From Akebia trifoliata (lineage: Eukaryota > Streptophyta > Magnoliopsida > Ranunculales > Lardizabalaceae), in contig JADQWC010000057.1 of NCBI GenBank assembly GCA_017979445.1, forward strand, positions 48,979-112,978: a DNA stretch of 64,000 nucleotides, in the 5' to 3' direction. Position 1 is the stretch's first letter. Each line of letters opens with the position of its first letter. The notes under the pieces are model-generated. The model searched no databases. It was not told where the DNA came from and saw only the letters and a list, made by a program, of their open reading frames with translations. The position numbers and the translations under genes were made by a program. Shown here piece after piece: positions 11,594 to 26,500 of this stretch.

Positions 11594-14500
11594 GTTAGCT
11601 TTGATTTCTATCTTTGGGTATTTTATTTTATTTTAATTCCGATTTCTTGCTTTTTTGTTGTTTTAATTATAATTTGGCGATACTACAGGGGATATTCTTG
11701 TTATTTAGAGACTGACTAATTGCAGATCACCTTAGTACCGATTGCACTCCATCACTAAGTATTGATTCATCATTTCTATTGAAATCCAGATGTTAAAACA
11801 ATACAAACTATCATTAAAACTAGAAAAAAAAAAATTCTTTTCAATCGATCTCTCAGAAAAAATGGAGAAGGCATCAATTGTTTTATCTCTTATTTTGGAC
11901 AAAAAAATCAAAATTGCCCACAAAATTAAAACTGCAATAGCTAATCCACCATAAGACCCGTAACCTCGTCTAGTACTAGCTTGTAAGGAGTGGGATTGGA
12001 TGGAAAGAAGATGAGCTTAGCCTCAATGAATGAGGTCATCTCATCCATTTCTCTGTTTCTCTTCTCTCTATACTAGACGGTGACATGTGCAGCGCACGTG
12101 TATAAAAGGGCTTATTTTGTAATTTAAAATATTGATTAAAAGGTTTTTGAAGATTATATAGTAAGAAAGGATACTTTTGTAATTTTGAAAACTAAGCAAC
12201 GTGAATATACTGTCGTGGGTTGCAATTTTCTTGGTTTTTTACCAAAATGACCCTAATTATATTAAATATAAATATAGAAGAGGGGGCACTTATGGCTACT
12301 CAAAGTTTGGAGTTGAACCACTTGCTGGGGTGTGTGGAAGGAAAGAAATAGGAGAATTTTCTTGGGAATGGAGAGATCTCACTATGACGTGGTTTGTTTT
12401 ATTCTTGGGTTGTTATTTTATTGGTGTAAGCTAGATGGAGCTTTCAAAGGTTTGTTTTTTTGTTGAGGATTTTGTGTTTAGATGGGACTCCTTTTGTAAT
12501 ATGTAAAGTCTTTCTTTTGGTCGTATTTCTGGCTGGTCTCCTCGATCGCCTTTTTTAATGGATTTTCTTTACATACATACATATATCAATTGCTCAAATG
12601 TTGAAGGGAATGTCTATTTCTCTTAAGTCAAAACCAGATCATTAGAGAAAGAGAACAGCTCAACCAAGTATTTCTTACTTTAGTGGAGAAACAAAGAGAC
12701 AAAGAGAGTGAGAGAGAGAGAGAGAGAGAGCTTTTTTTCTTAATTGAAGATGGGGCTTTTCCTTTATTGAAATGAGGTGCAATTGGTAGGAATTTAAAAT
12801 AAAAAATATCTTTTAAAGGTTGGGGCGGAATTTGCAACTCGTGATTTGCAAGTAGTTGGTCCATTTGCTTACCTGATTTGTATTTTACATACTTGTTAAG
12901 AACTATGCCTTACAATTAATTAAAAAGAACTTATACTTCAAACCAACATATTCTTATCTCATTGCAATTCACATGGCAGACCAATAAAGGATAAAGACAT
13001 TTGTAGATATGTAAGTTTAGTGGTCTTAACCTCAATACTACTTGGTTTTGAGAGTCACCACCATTCAAAGAGTTTAAGGTGTGAATGGCCACCTAAACAA
13101 AGTTTTATAAATTCATTTTTTGATGAATTTGATGACTCAAAACTGGTCCAACTAAGTGGTTGGGTAAGGAGGTTCGGTTGTAAGACGGGGAAGGTGTTAG
13201 GCACCCCACCCAACCCACCAAGTTGGTGGCTACCAAGGTATTGACCATATGTGAGGACTTAGATTGTTTTTTGAAGACTTTTATGATTAGTATGATGTTG
13301 ATATATGCATGCATGTATGCATGGAGGATGCATGAACTTCTAAGTGGGTGAGTGCATGTTATGTTCCCACTAGTTGGGATTTTTATGTTTGCTTAGATTT
13401 AGGAATACTAAACCATAAGGTTAGCACCCTTGGAAACTAGCATTTTAATAATGATGCATACTTATGAAATATATGCTCAAAGATGAGCTCAATTTTGTTG
13501 GCAAGGTTCTAAGAAACATTCCATTTGTTTGGAGTGTTCTTTGCAACTTTTACCTATTTGAAAACTTCATGAATGCATGGGGGGTGTATGTATGCATGTT
13601 AAATGTTCCATAGGAACTTGTTATGGACTTACAAATGTAGGGAATCACCTCATGATGAGGGTATACTCCCTCATCTTATTTTTCCTATGAAGATGCTTAA
13701 ACTACATGATAATGATGTTAATGTACTTTTAACTAAGTGGAGTTTGTATGAATTTGCCTTGGGAGAGTTCTCTATTTATAGGCCTTTGGAGACTTTTGGG
13801 GATATAAAGGTCTACACACCACAAGTTCAACTTAATTGCACTAAATCACATAGAATGACCTTATTTTCCCTTCATCAAAGAGGCCTTTGTCACACCGCAA
13901 AATCCTAACACGTATCCCCACGATTAAGTGTTAAAATTTCGAGGTGTGAGATATTTTTCATATAGTGATAAATACATTTAACTCAATAATTTCCAACAAT
14001 GATACTATATATTGCAGCAAAAGCATATATTTATGTGATACATAAACAAAACAAAAATCCTATCTCACAATTCCCTTTATTTATATACAACAGAAAGAAA
14101 TAATGGAACCTATTGCCAAGAATATATTAACTTGCTCTCTCAACATAAACTGACCTCTTATCTACTAACGCTCACAATACGCAAACCTACTTATCTTGAA
14201 ATTGCAACAATCATAAAGTTGATCATCGATCACTGGAACTTCCTGAAACTGAAATGATTGGTAGGGTGGGTAACAAGGGAGTTACTCAGCAAAAACGTAT
14301 ATTTCTAAATCATAGTCCTAATATGTAGATTAATCACATAAATTCATTTGTAAAAAATGCAGATTTATTAAAATATAAAATCCGTATAAAAGATTTCAAT
14401 AACTGTGAAATAAACATTTTCATAATCCTAAAATATGAAACATACAAAATCAACTCATAATATAACATACAATGACGGAGTATTATAATGAGAGTTGAGG

Positions 14501-17500
14501 GTCACGAATGATGTGACTATCTTAGTCAAGATACGATTGATCCAATGCTTAACTAATGTGGAACTCCACCATTAGTTTCTGATTCTATGGCCAGTTTTTG
14601 TCATACTTGGGTGACTGATTTTTCAGCTCAGGTTGGCCTTTGACAAATGCCTTAAGAAATGGGTTAAATAAGTGGGTCATTCTTTCCTAGCTACCATAGA
14701 CTGTTAATGATCATTGACTAGTCATCTTTTTCTATGCCAATCTGGCGTGCATGTGATCCTCAATAAAATTCTATCATTTATACAACTATTTTTACTTCTT
14801 GTTCTCCATTAAAGATAGAAAGGAAATTCCTAGAATCCTGTTGTGATGTTAAGTTTTTATGTATCCTATAGTACATAAGAAATTAGATATCGCAACTATT
14901 ATCTTAGAATAACATATCGCTCTGGAAGTGACACAATACGTTATACTTTGTAGGCTTTCACAAACCCTTTAATAGATCATTAAAAAAATATATAAGTAAA
15001 ACATTTTCATTTTTTTTCAAACTATGAAACTTTTATATTTTTCAAAAACATGAAACAAAAAATAACAGTCTAAGTATGTGAATTGAATATCCAATCTATC
15101 ACTCAACATAAATACACCCTCTATCTCTTATTTTCTTTTCTTTTTTTCATTTCATTTCATTTTTTCTTTTTTTTCCCTTGTTACATGATGATGAGCTGAA
15201 GCATTTCCCCTCTTTTTTTCGTGTCTTACATGATCTTCAAATTGAAGCATTCATGACTTACACGATGTATGCGCCGAAGCATCTCACCATTGGGTACTCA
15301 CTCCACATACACACTCAACTAAGAATTACATTCTCAATAACATCACAAGTTATCACATTTCCAGTGTGACTTTAATATAAAATAATCATAATCTCTTTTG
15401 AAAATCCCTTTTTTTCAGCAATCCAAAACTTGATGTTTTCTTTACAAAATGAATAAAATCATTTTTGAAATCATAATGAAATACTCAAACATCAAATATC
15501 TAATTTTTCCTAAAATAATTCTCCTGCTCAAATAATTGAAATCATAGAAAAATTTGTTTTAATTTTCAATCTTCTTCCTTCTAAAATTCTTTTAAAAATC
15601 ATTTTTTTTTTTCACAACTATATTTCCTACTTCTAAACTAAATGGTTAATTAAAACAAGTTTCTAATTAATAATAAACTATGCTCAATTAGCTCAAAACT
15701 GTGTTCTATCATTCCAATTAGTTTAATAATAAGAAACATTATTGACTTTTTATATTCAAAACCAATTTTATAACAAAAATACTTTTAAAATTAAAACATT
15801 TTACAGAACACCATATCCTATAACATAAATACAATAGCGATATATCAAAATTCTAATCCAACGTGCATGAGTTTGTTTTTTTTTCCCTTAAAAATACATA
15901 CATTTAACATAAATTTTGAAATGACTCATTTACTTTAAAACAAAAATATTTTAAAAACAAATCTATGACTACAATTAAGAAATTGGAAGTTCCTTACCTC
16001 ATTGGATTCAATTCTTAACTTCATACATCGGCATCCTAAATCTTATTCAACTAGTCCAGTTTTTTATTCAGTTTCGCTTCCTAAAGAGATCAACATCAAC
16101 ACCTAAATTAAAAGCCAAGAGATAAACAACTTTAAGAGTTGACTTCTCTTAATTGGTTTAATAGAACTAAATATAAATTAACTCTTTATATTCATAAATA
16201 TTCTTCTAAAATATTCTTTTGGATCAACTAACTTAAATATCAAATCAAGCTCATGCAAAATTATGTTTTTCCAACAATTCCACACCAATTAACAATACAT
16301 GATTGACTAAAAAACTATTTCATCACAATTATGATTAATAATCATCAAATTTCATAAAATTTATTCATCGAGATATGTAAGAAAATTTCAGGGCATTACA
16401 ACCTTTGTGGTCAATTACAATCCTATTAGTCTTACCAATCAAAATGATCAAAGGATAAGAATATAATTCTCCTCACAGTTTCTTGAGAACTCTTGGGGAA
16501 TAAATTTGTCTTTACCCTTGAAAGGCAATGACTCTTCTAGGGAAAAAATGTCACAATGGCAAGCAATTATCTACTCAAGGGATGGTCTTAACGGTCAAGT
16601 ACTTTCCCATGTCTCTCAACAAATTGTGGTTAAGAGGCTAATAGCTCCTTAAGTTCTAGAGAATTCTTTTGGAGGATTAAAGGTGTCCATGCCTTTTGAA
16701 GGTGGTCAAACTACATTGAAACCTTGATGCATGGTCTAGAATTATCTAAAAGAAGAATGTATCTAGGGTCAATCATTGGTCTCAACAAACTAAGGTTAGG
16801 GAGGTAATTGGATTTTTGAAAAAGCCAAAGGTCAATCCTTGAGGACTCATGAAATTACAATAAACTAAGGAAGAAACCTCAAGGGAGTGATTAGTGCAAG
16901 GATAAAGTCGGCAAATCACTCTCATCTTCTCACGACTAAGAAGGAAATGAGAGGATTAGAGGGGCTTATGGTGTAAGAGCACTTTAACAAAATCTATAAC
17001 ACATAGGGGGAAATCAAGAAAATAACAAAGAAATAGTTTGGTCCTTTCCTTGGGCAAGGTCCTGAGCAAAACTTCAAGGATCCTTGGGTGACCCACAGCC
17101 AGAGCAAAAAGATTGAGGTCCTTGGGGTCAGGGGCGGAGCCAGGATTTTGTTTTCGTGGGGGCAACTATGAACTCATTAATAATATTAAATTTTGATTTT
17201 TAAAATATACAAAAAGTAACTTTTACTACATGTATTTTCAATAATTTGTCACTTACAAAAAGTATAAACTTGTAATATATACACAATTTTCATATCGTTT
17301 CTAAAAAAATCCAATCACTGATATGTATACATAAATCTTCACAATCGCTCCCGTAGAGTTTTCATATTCTGAAAGCATTGAATGATCATCTCATTATCAA
17401 TGGTATGAAACACATCTTTCTCGATATAGGTAACCAAGCAATCATTCATCCATTGATCTCCAATTCGGTTACGCAATCGACTCTTTACTATATTCATTGC

Positions 17501-20500
17501 AGAAAAAGCTTTTTCAACTGTTGCAGTTGCCACTGGTAGTATCAAAGCTAGTTTTAAAATCAAATACACCAATTGATATACAACATTCTTTTTTGTCTTA
17601 ATTAATTTCTCTGCAAGGCCACCGATTCCTTTAAGTTGTAAAAATTCATTGTCAGAGCGCACATCAAGTATGTAAGTCTCAAGTTGATTATCAAGTGCCA
17701 TAAGTTCCACGCTAGAAAATTCTGATGGGTAAAATTGAGCAAGACGAATCAACTTATCCTTATTAAAAGTAGAGAATGAATCACATGGATTCAAACATGC
17801 CACACAAAGAAGTAGCTCGGTGTTTCCTTCTGTAAAACGATCATTAAGCTCTTGAAGTTGCAAATCTAACACCGTACAAAATAATTTTACATGATAATTG
17901 TGTAGATTTGTGACTTGTTCAGCATTACGTCGTGGCCGCCCTTGAACTACATACATGTCATCCATATTCGGTATAATAATATCATGTCTTTCACAAAAAG
18001 AAGAAACTTCATTGAGTAAAGATTACCATCCAATATCTCTCATCGTTTGTAACTGTTGCTTAGATACTTTAACCAAGGTCAAAGCATTTACAATATCTTG
18101 ATCTTTCCTCTGCAGTGCTTGTGACAATTCATTTGAAATTCCCAAAACAGTTTTCATCAAGTGCATGATGAATACAAAGTCAAAAGATTGAATAGAATCT
18201 AATAAGGCACTTGCTTCACCTCTTTGCTCAGAATTTGTATCATCTTCTTCAACAGTCACAAGCACTTTAACAACAGAAGAAAACATAGAAATCAAGCTCA
18301 TCAAAGTACCATAATGTGAGTCCCAACGTGTATCACCAGCTCGTTGGAGGCTAGTTTCTTGATTCAAACCCACCCACATGAAATTTCACCATTGTCTAAT
18401 GCTTGAATAATATTACTAACGCATTTTTCTCTTAGAATATCTCGACGTTTGCACGAAGCTCCCACGACATTCAACAAATTAGCAAGAATATTGAAAAGAT
18501 TAGCAACTTGACAGTGATTTTTTGCAACAGCTACAAGTGCCAGTTGGACTTGATGAGCAAAACAATGAACATAAAAGGCAGATTGATTTTCTTTCATGAT
18601 AAGACTTTTAAGACCATTAAATTCTCCTCTTATATTACTAGTCCCGTCGTAACCTTGTCCACGTAATCTTGACATACTTAATCCATGTCTTGAGAATAAT
18701 ATTTCAATTGCTGCTTTCAACGATAAAGCCGTTGTATCACTAACATGGACAATGCCGAGGAACCGCTCAATAACACATCCTTTTTTATCCACATAATGAA
18801 TCAAAACTACCATTTGTTCTTTGATTGATACATCACGAGATTCGTCAACCAAAATAGAAAATAAATCATCTCCAAGATCATTGACTATTATATTGGTAGT
18901 TTCACTTGCAATACAACGCACGATATCCTTTTGTGTATCATGAGATACAATCTTCAGATTTTTTGGAGCATTCTTTAACATGACATTTTTGACAATTTCA
19001 TTATGATTTGAAAGAAATTGTAGGAGTTCAATAAAGTTTTCACGATTTCTTGAAGATTCGGATTCATCGTGACCTCGAAAGGCTAATCCTTGACGTAAAA
19101 GAAATCGGATACAATCGATTGTTGCAGTCAAACAAATCCGATACTCATTTCTAGCCTGAGCAAATTGTCGAGAAAAAGCAACTTCAATATGTCGATTTTC
19201 ATTCATTAAATCTTGACATTTCCTTCAAGCTTTATTATGAGCGCTATTTGGACCTCCAACATGGATTTGAAATCTTTCCTTCTTTTTCCAATTTGTGAAT
19301 CCCGCAGCAATGAAAGAATCGCCACCAACTTGCTCTTCAAAATCAACTCTCATCAGATAGCAACACAAGCAAAATGCAGCATCTTTCGTAATACTATACT
19401 CTAACCAATTTCCAAAATTATCAAACCAAGTTGAATTAAAATGACGTGACACCTTCCCAAACTTTCTTTGTGGGAAATTATGTTCACGAGGTTGACATGG
19501 GCCTTTTTGTAAGTACGCTCTTCAAATTTCGTCTCGATCATTAGAATTATAATCCAAAATTTTGATTCATAATCCAGGATCCGAAGGAAGATCTTCCAGG
19601 TTGATTTCAACACGACTATGCTTTGAACATCGCCACATGTTATCATCATTGGGATCATTCATTTCTCGAGTAATGGATGGTTGTTCCAAATTAGACTTTC
19701 TTATAAGAAATTTATCCATATCTGATTGACAAATTTAATTTATTTAGTTAGATCTCAAATTTTTTAACATATTTCTTTATATTAAAGATACATATTATTC
19801 TATCCTAGAAAGTTATGTAATCCAACATTAAAAAATAGTTTTACATATAAAAGAAAGGTAACAAGAACTAATCTAATCTCAATTGTGTAATCAACAATTT
19901 CAATGATCAATAAAAATTAAAGTTAATAACATCATAACTTTATAAGCATAATCAATAATTAACAAATGGGGCTCTACTCCTATATATTCATGAAAGGAAT
20001 AACATTTCATCAAAAAATTAACAATGGGGCTCCGCTCCCCTGTATATTTATAAAAAAAATAACAATATATCTTCAATAAATTAACAATAGGGCTCTGCCC
20101 CCTTGTATATGCAATATTTCATTGATAAAGTAAATAATAGAGCTCCGCCCCCCTGTATATTCATAAAAGAAATATAAATTTTTCATTACTAAATTAACAA
20201 TTGGGCTCCGCCCTTTATACATTTATAAAAAGAAATAACGACATAAGTTTAAAGTGAATACCTTTGAAGTTAATTTCGATGCTTGAATAACAAAATTGGA
20301 AGAGTATTGATCGTTGACTGATCAAAGCTTAGATTTGGTGATAAATTGAAAGATTCCTACAAAATTATACTTGGTTGAGTAAAAAATATAAAAAGTAATA
20401 AATAAATAAATTAAGAAAATTTGTCAAAATATACACACCAACTTTTACTGGTAACATATCAATTAATTGAATTATTTTTTCCACACTGGATAAGAAAATA

Positions 20501-23500
20501 TACACATCATTTATTTAAAAGACTAATATTAACACACCAGTGCCTTTAGTACATCTCATACTTATGCAATGATAGCAAGGAAACACAACACATTTGAAGG
20601 GAATATTCATTAACAATTTAGCAAGGTTTATATTAATTTCAACTGTAGACATAAAATGGATTAATGAACAAATTGTTTCTTGATTACCCAACATTATCCT
20701 CCATAAGCATGCTAGTCTTACTGTTATCTTGTAAACAATTTCCTTGATCAGTAGAAGTCGGTTACCTAATGCTTTATAAGCTCTCAACTTTATTCCAATA
20801 ACACTAATTATATGGATCATATCCTCACCAATCACTCCATCTCTATAGATTATTGAAGTTAACTAACATACTAATTTTTTTAGGATATTTCTTGTTCGTC
20901 AATCTTAACTTAGTGCCTCTAAGCACCATTACCAAATAATCGAAAAAAAGAAGGAAGATGATAAATACTTGAAAAGGCTTATAGAAGTCATCCGGGGTCA
21001 AGTGTAATGAAAAGTTGGGGTTGTTTGGTGATAATGTTCAGCAAGTGCTTTTGAGGCCTATAAAAACTTTTAGAGGCTGTGTGATTTTCAATGAAATCAA
21101 CTTCTAAATGTATTGAAACTGAAGATGAACCAAGATATGTAACCTTAGAAACAATCTGGGATACTTTTATATTCATCCCAAAATTTCATAATTTTTGTTC
21201 CATCAGACTTCTCACAAAAGTGGAGAGGCCAAAAATGGATAACACATTCTTCATCATTAGTATCAGAAATAGAAATTATGAATCTCTTGGAAAAAAGCAA
21301 CTCGACGTATATACATTAAAAATGAACACAATACAATTATACAAACAACCTTCAAACAAACCATGGAAGTTCAAAAGATGAGCAAGTAAGCAACAAAACA
21401 TGTGTACTACAATAAATTGATCTCCAAATCGAGTGACATACTAAGTAGATAATGGAGTTGTTTCAAAGTATGAATCATGTAAGGGTTAGGATCAAGGGAC
21501 ATATGAAAAAACATATGTAAAAACAATGTAACATTAATAAATTTTCAAAATATGGGTTAGAAGTTTCGGATTGAGCTGATTTTTTTTGAGGATGATCTCT
21601 ATCCAAAAAAAAAAAAAAAAATCAGTCCAATCTGAAACTTCTAATCCCATTAAAAGTGATTTAGAATGTGGACCGTCGATATTTTGCCAATTTTTGTCAA
21701 TAATTTATAAATCACTTTTGATGGATTTAGAAGTTTCAGATTGAGCTGATTTTTAGTGAGGATGATCATCTCATCATAGTGACCATCCTCGCAAAAAATC
21801 AGCTCAATCCAAAACCTCTAACCCATGTTTTGAAAAACCATTGGTTTTACATATGTCCCTTGAATCGCCCCCATCATGTAATCACGTTTAATCTTTCGAG
21901 ATTCTAGGAAAACCCTTGCAGCTTCAATGACTACTTGTCCATTGACATAGTGTTCTTCAATTTTCATCTAGGGTTTGAAAACCCCTTTTACACACATAAA
22001 AAGGTCTCACAAAATCAAAATCTCCACTATGGAGAGAGAGAGAGAGAGAGAGTACATACTAAATAACTCTTCAAGGTTCAAATTCGTGGTGACGGTGGTG
22101 TTCTTCTCGCCTTGTCGGCTGGTGGTGATGGAGAGGGAGCCGTCTAGGGCTTCTAAATTGTGAGACTCTCTTGAATTTTAGAGAAGAGACTTCAGTGATG
22201 GTTGGAGGTGGAAATGGAAGGTCTTGTAGTCGTAGATCATGAGATAGAGGGGGATTTCGAGATGTCTTCCTGCCTTGGAGAAGAGACGGACACTAGAGAG
22301 GTTAGAACCTTGGAGTAGAGGTTTTATTTTATTTTTTTAAATCTTTAATTTCTGATTTTCTGTGGGGGCAAATTACAAATAGAAAAATTTTCAAAACTTC
22401 TGTGGGGGCAAAGCAGTAGAATGTTAAATTTTTTAAAAAAAAATTATTAGTACCTCCCTGTTGATTTTAGAAATTCTTGAATCTGCCCCTGCTTGGGGTA
22501 CCCATGACCATGGAAAAAACTAGCCTAGTCCATGCCTCGATTGCCCCCACAAAACATTGAGATAACCTTATATTTTCAACTAAATACATGCCTCATTTGC
22601 CCCCACCTCTCACCTCCCTCCAATTTTTGCCCCCCCCCCCTCCCCTTCAGTTTTGAAGATGACATTGCCTATTGACTAGCCTTCTCTTATAGACTAATTG
22701 GAAAAGACCTAAATATCCTTTTTTCAATTTCCAACCAAAAACCTCTGAATTTCTCTAAAACCATTCATCTTCACGCTCTTCAATTGTTCCATTAACTATA
22801 ACTTGCCCCTATAACAATAAAATCCTGGATCTGCCCTTGGGTCCGTGCCTAAGGCATGGACCATGTTAAGTTTGGGCTTCCTTGCTTTGAGTCTCCTCAG
22901 AAATGGACCTCTCTTGGTCTTTCGATAGATTTTTGTAGGCCAAACTTTACCTTGTAGGGTTCTCTGAACTTTCGGGCTCAGTCCAAAAAAATTGGGGTGG
23001 CTACAACATTCATTATGCTAGTCTTCTTCCCTAGTTTCTTTAATAAAGAAAACCCTTGGACTAATAGAGATATGGGGGTATAGAGTAGGGAGAGAGAGAA
23101 AGAAATTGAGTCATAAAGCTGATGGAATGTCAAATCCGACAAGAGTTAAGGTGAGATGGGCTATGGTTTTCTGGATCTGGAGGCTATCAATTGGGTTTCT
23201 TCTTTGCCTTGATGTGTAATAATTTAAAATAAATGATAGTACTTCTGAAGATAGGCTACATATCTTGTGAAGGTCAATATTGTTCTTATGATTATGAATC
23301 TTGCGGTGTAGGTTTCACATGCATAGGCAACTAATGGGAACACATAAACATCTTGTATTGCAACACACTGAGAACCATGAAAAGCAAATTCTAGTTCATC
23401 AAGAAGCATGATTGCAACTCATCATCAAAAAAATGCAATTGCAAGAGGTCCCATGACAAGCATTGTGCAAAACACTGGAACGGTAATATACATAGGAGCA

Positions 23501-26500
23501 AGCAATCAAAAGAGACATGGCCTACTTCTTTGTTAGGGTTAACTTTTTTTGTGGTGCCAATTTGGGGTTTCTCACAATTAGGCTAACAACTAAAGAAATT
23601 CATTTCTTTGTTTGGCCCACATAGTCGCCTCTCTCTTTGTCTTTGATTTTAGGTGAAGCGGAATCATGGCTAGTAGAGAAATTCTTATACTAATCATAGA
23701 AGAAAGAGAAAATGAGACTTTACACTTGTTGGAATTTGAGGAGCATTGGTGATGGGGACATCAGATCATCACCCTCTAAATATTACCATAGGAGAAGGAA
23801 TCACAAGCTTTCTTGTGGATTGATGATAGCTACAGAGAGGACTTGAGGATCCCATGTGCAAGATCGTTTGAAGACTCCACATTAGAGAGTGCAAATGGGT
23901 TGCATTTGGATCAAGGACTTGGTTGAATTAGAATGACCTTGAGTTTTTAAGTTTTGAAATTTTTGGAGAGAGAAAGTTACAAAAATTAGATAATTTTTGA
24001 CATTTATCTTTTGGGTAGCTTAGGTCTTTTCTCTTTAGGGTTTTGTTTTTACTATTTAAGGACATCTTTATGTTATTTTATGGAGTTTTTTTTAATACAA
24101 TTTATAGAATTTCTGGTTTCCTTATCTTGAATGATGGGGCATTCATCTTGGTGAACAAGAATCATCTAAATCTTCTATTTTCTTCTTCTTTTCATTTTAT
24201 TTTCATAGTTTTTTGTTACTAAACCCTAGGTGAGCCCTTACCAAATTTTTTTAAGAGATCCTACACATACTAGAACCTACCAAAACCCTTTCCAAAACTA
24301 CCATGTTGCTGCCTAACCCAAACCAGTCCAAAAATCCTTGTCTAGTTGACCTCAATCAACCAGTAAATCATCCCTATTTGCTATCCAATAATTTACAGCA
24401 AGCATTGACCATCTTAAAATCTTTATTTTTATTAATCTAACGTTATTCCAACCGTACATCTAACCTTAGGAACCCTAATTTTCTAGATCTTAGATATTGT
24501 TAGACTAATACCATAGGCTAGTTGGAAGTTCTACCTTCCATAAGATCCCTCAATTTAATATTTTAGATTAAGACTGGCGGGATTTAAAGCATTATCTAGA
24601 ATTATTTGTTAGTTATTTACACGACTTTTCTTATTTCTTTGTGGTAGAATCCAGTATTTTATAATATTCATTGTCCTTGATAAATTTTTTTCTCGTAATT
24701 TGAGAATCATCATTTTAGTTAGTTTCATAGTCCTGCATCATATTTGGTATTAGAGCACATAGGTTTTACTTAGGGTTTTATCATCACACATCTGAAATAG
24801 GATTCATATAAATTTTTATGTGCATTGCATTAAGTTTTAGGACAACATCGATTCTTAGGTTGCACAAATGTCGACTCGTAGTTTTAAGGGTGATCACCCT
24901 TTAGTGGATCTCGCTGAGCTTACCTGAGTAATAGCAGTCTTTCAGGACGTGTGGCTCAAAATACCATTGAGATCAATGCTCGCTTGACCGTGTTGGATTT
25001 TGCCTTACAGAATAATCTTGATGCCTTAGATGACATAAAGGGAAATATGGGCGGCCAAGGTAGAGGTTCGGTAAGTCGAGGCGGACGAGGTAGATTACCT
25101 CCACCATGGCATGTTGAGGTTTGAGATCCTTATGATCCCGATGATAGAGTTATGTGTAGCGTCAAGATTGAGGCCCCAAACTTTGATCGATGACTTGACG
25201 CAAAGGCCTTTCTTGAGTGGTTATCAGACATGGACCACTTTTTTGAGTGGAATGAGATGTTTGAAGGTTGTAGAGTGAGGTTTGCCAATATGAAATTAGT
25301 GGGCCAAGCTAAGCTCCATTGGACTAATGTTGAATGTAAAATTGAGAGAGCTAATGAGTATCCCATTGTCAATTGGGCTGAGATGAAAGAGAAGCTCAAG
25401 GAGAAATATCTTCCCTTGTCCTATCAAGAGAGGCTTTTAGACCAATGGCAAACCTTTCACCAGGGATCTATGATTGCCAATGAATAAATCGTGAAATTTG
25501 ATGAGTAGATGATGCATTGTGATGTCAATGCAAGTCCTTGCGTGATCCTCCTTAGATTTAGAATGGGCTTATGTCCAGAGCTTTAAAAAGAGTTCATACC
25601 CTATGATGTGAGTAGTTTAGATCATGCTTATCAAATTTTGCCAAAACTAGAACGGTACATAAAACCTGAATTCGTGAGGAGAGTCGACTCCCGTGAGACT
25701 ATTGCCAAGTATGTCCCTACGAGAGTGAAACCAATTTTCGGAAATCAACTACCTTGAACAAATTCTAGTAATCCACCCAATGTTAGATATATCAAGGGGA
25801 AGGGAATAACTAGTGGAAGTTCCAGGGGAAATGATCAGTTACAATGCTTCAATTGTGGAGGATTTGGATACTTTCAAAGCAAATGTCCCTCGAGAAATCC
25901 CAACAAAGTGTGTTACTGATTGAGGGGATAGAGGAAAATGACCAAGGTGAGTTTGATGAAGAATTTTATGAGCCCACGGGTGGAGCTAGTGTTGAGGATT
26001 GCGAGGATACTGAGGATCTCCCAGGAGACATGACGAGGGCCACGGTTGTTAGGTGTGCGCTAGCCGAGATAAAAGAAAATGATGATTGACGAAGGTCTTC
26101 TATCTTCCACACATACATCAAGTGTGGTGATAAGAATTGTAAGTTAATCATCGACAACGGGAGTTGCACAAATGTAGTTGCTTCCTCTACTAATTCTTGT
26201 TTAGGATTGAAGCGAGTAGCCCACCCTTAACTATATCGAGTTGCGTGGGTTGATACATCATCTATTCTTGTTTCCCAACGGTGTCAGGTTCCTATTGAAA
26301 TTGGTTCTTACAAAGACAGTGTGGTGTGCTGTTGTGCCTAAGGATTTGGGTCACATCATTTTGGATATGCCTTGGTTATATGATTGAGATGTAATACTAT
26401 TCAGCAGAATGAATTAGTGTTCATTCACCTATGAGGGCAAAAGGATTAAGTTGAATCCTCTCCAATCCAAAACCCACATAGTGGGGAAAGAAAAATTTGA

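Larger units (their letters stand above)
17129..22491 (-). mobile_element. Complete hAT transposon, TTF-type
   Basis: Flanked by a perfect eight-base target duplication, CTTGGGGT (17121-17128 and 22492-22499). Terminal inverted repeats start CAGGGGCGGAGCCAGGATT on the left and CAGGGGCAGATTCAAGAATT on the right, read inward. The element is 5363 bp. It holds a transposase on the minus strand, a tandem GGGCTCCGCCCC-type array and a MITE. The terminal sequence and the encoded DUF4371 plus hAT dimerisation domains place it with the plant ZMYM1-like hAT group. The transposase is broken, so the copy cannot move by itself. Confidence 0.93.
13002..23005 (-). mobile_element. Tat-like solo LTR, interrupted by two later insertions
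   Basis: On the minus strand it starts TGTAGCCACCCCAATTTTTT at 23005 and ends ATATCTACA at 13002. The five bases on each side are ACATT (12997-13001 and 23006-23010), a clean target duplication. Inside are the family marks in reverse: GAGTCACCACCATTC near 13054 and GGAAGGTGTTAGGCACC near 13189. Removing the solo LTR at 13888-16400 and the hAT at 17129-22491, with their duplicated targets, leaves about 2.1 kb, the right size for one LTR. No internal region is present, so this is a recombination product. Confidence 0.82.
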
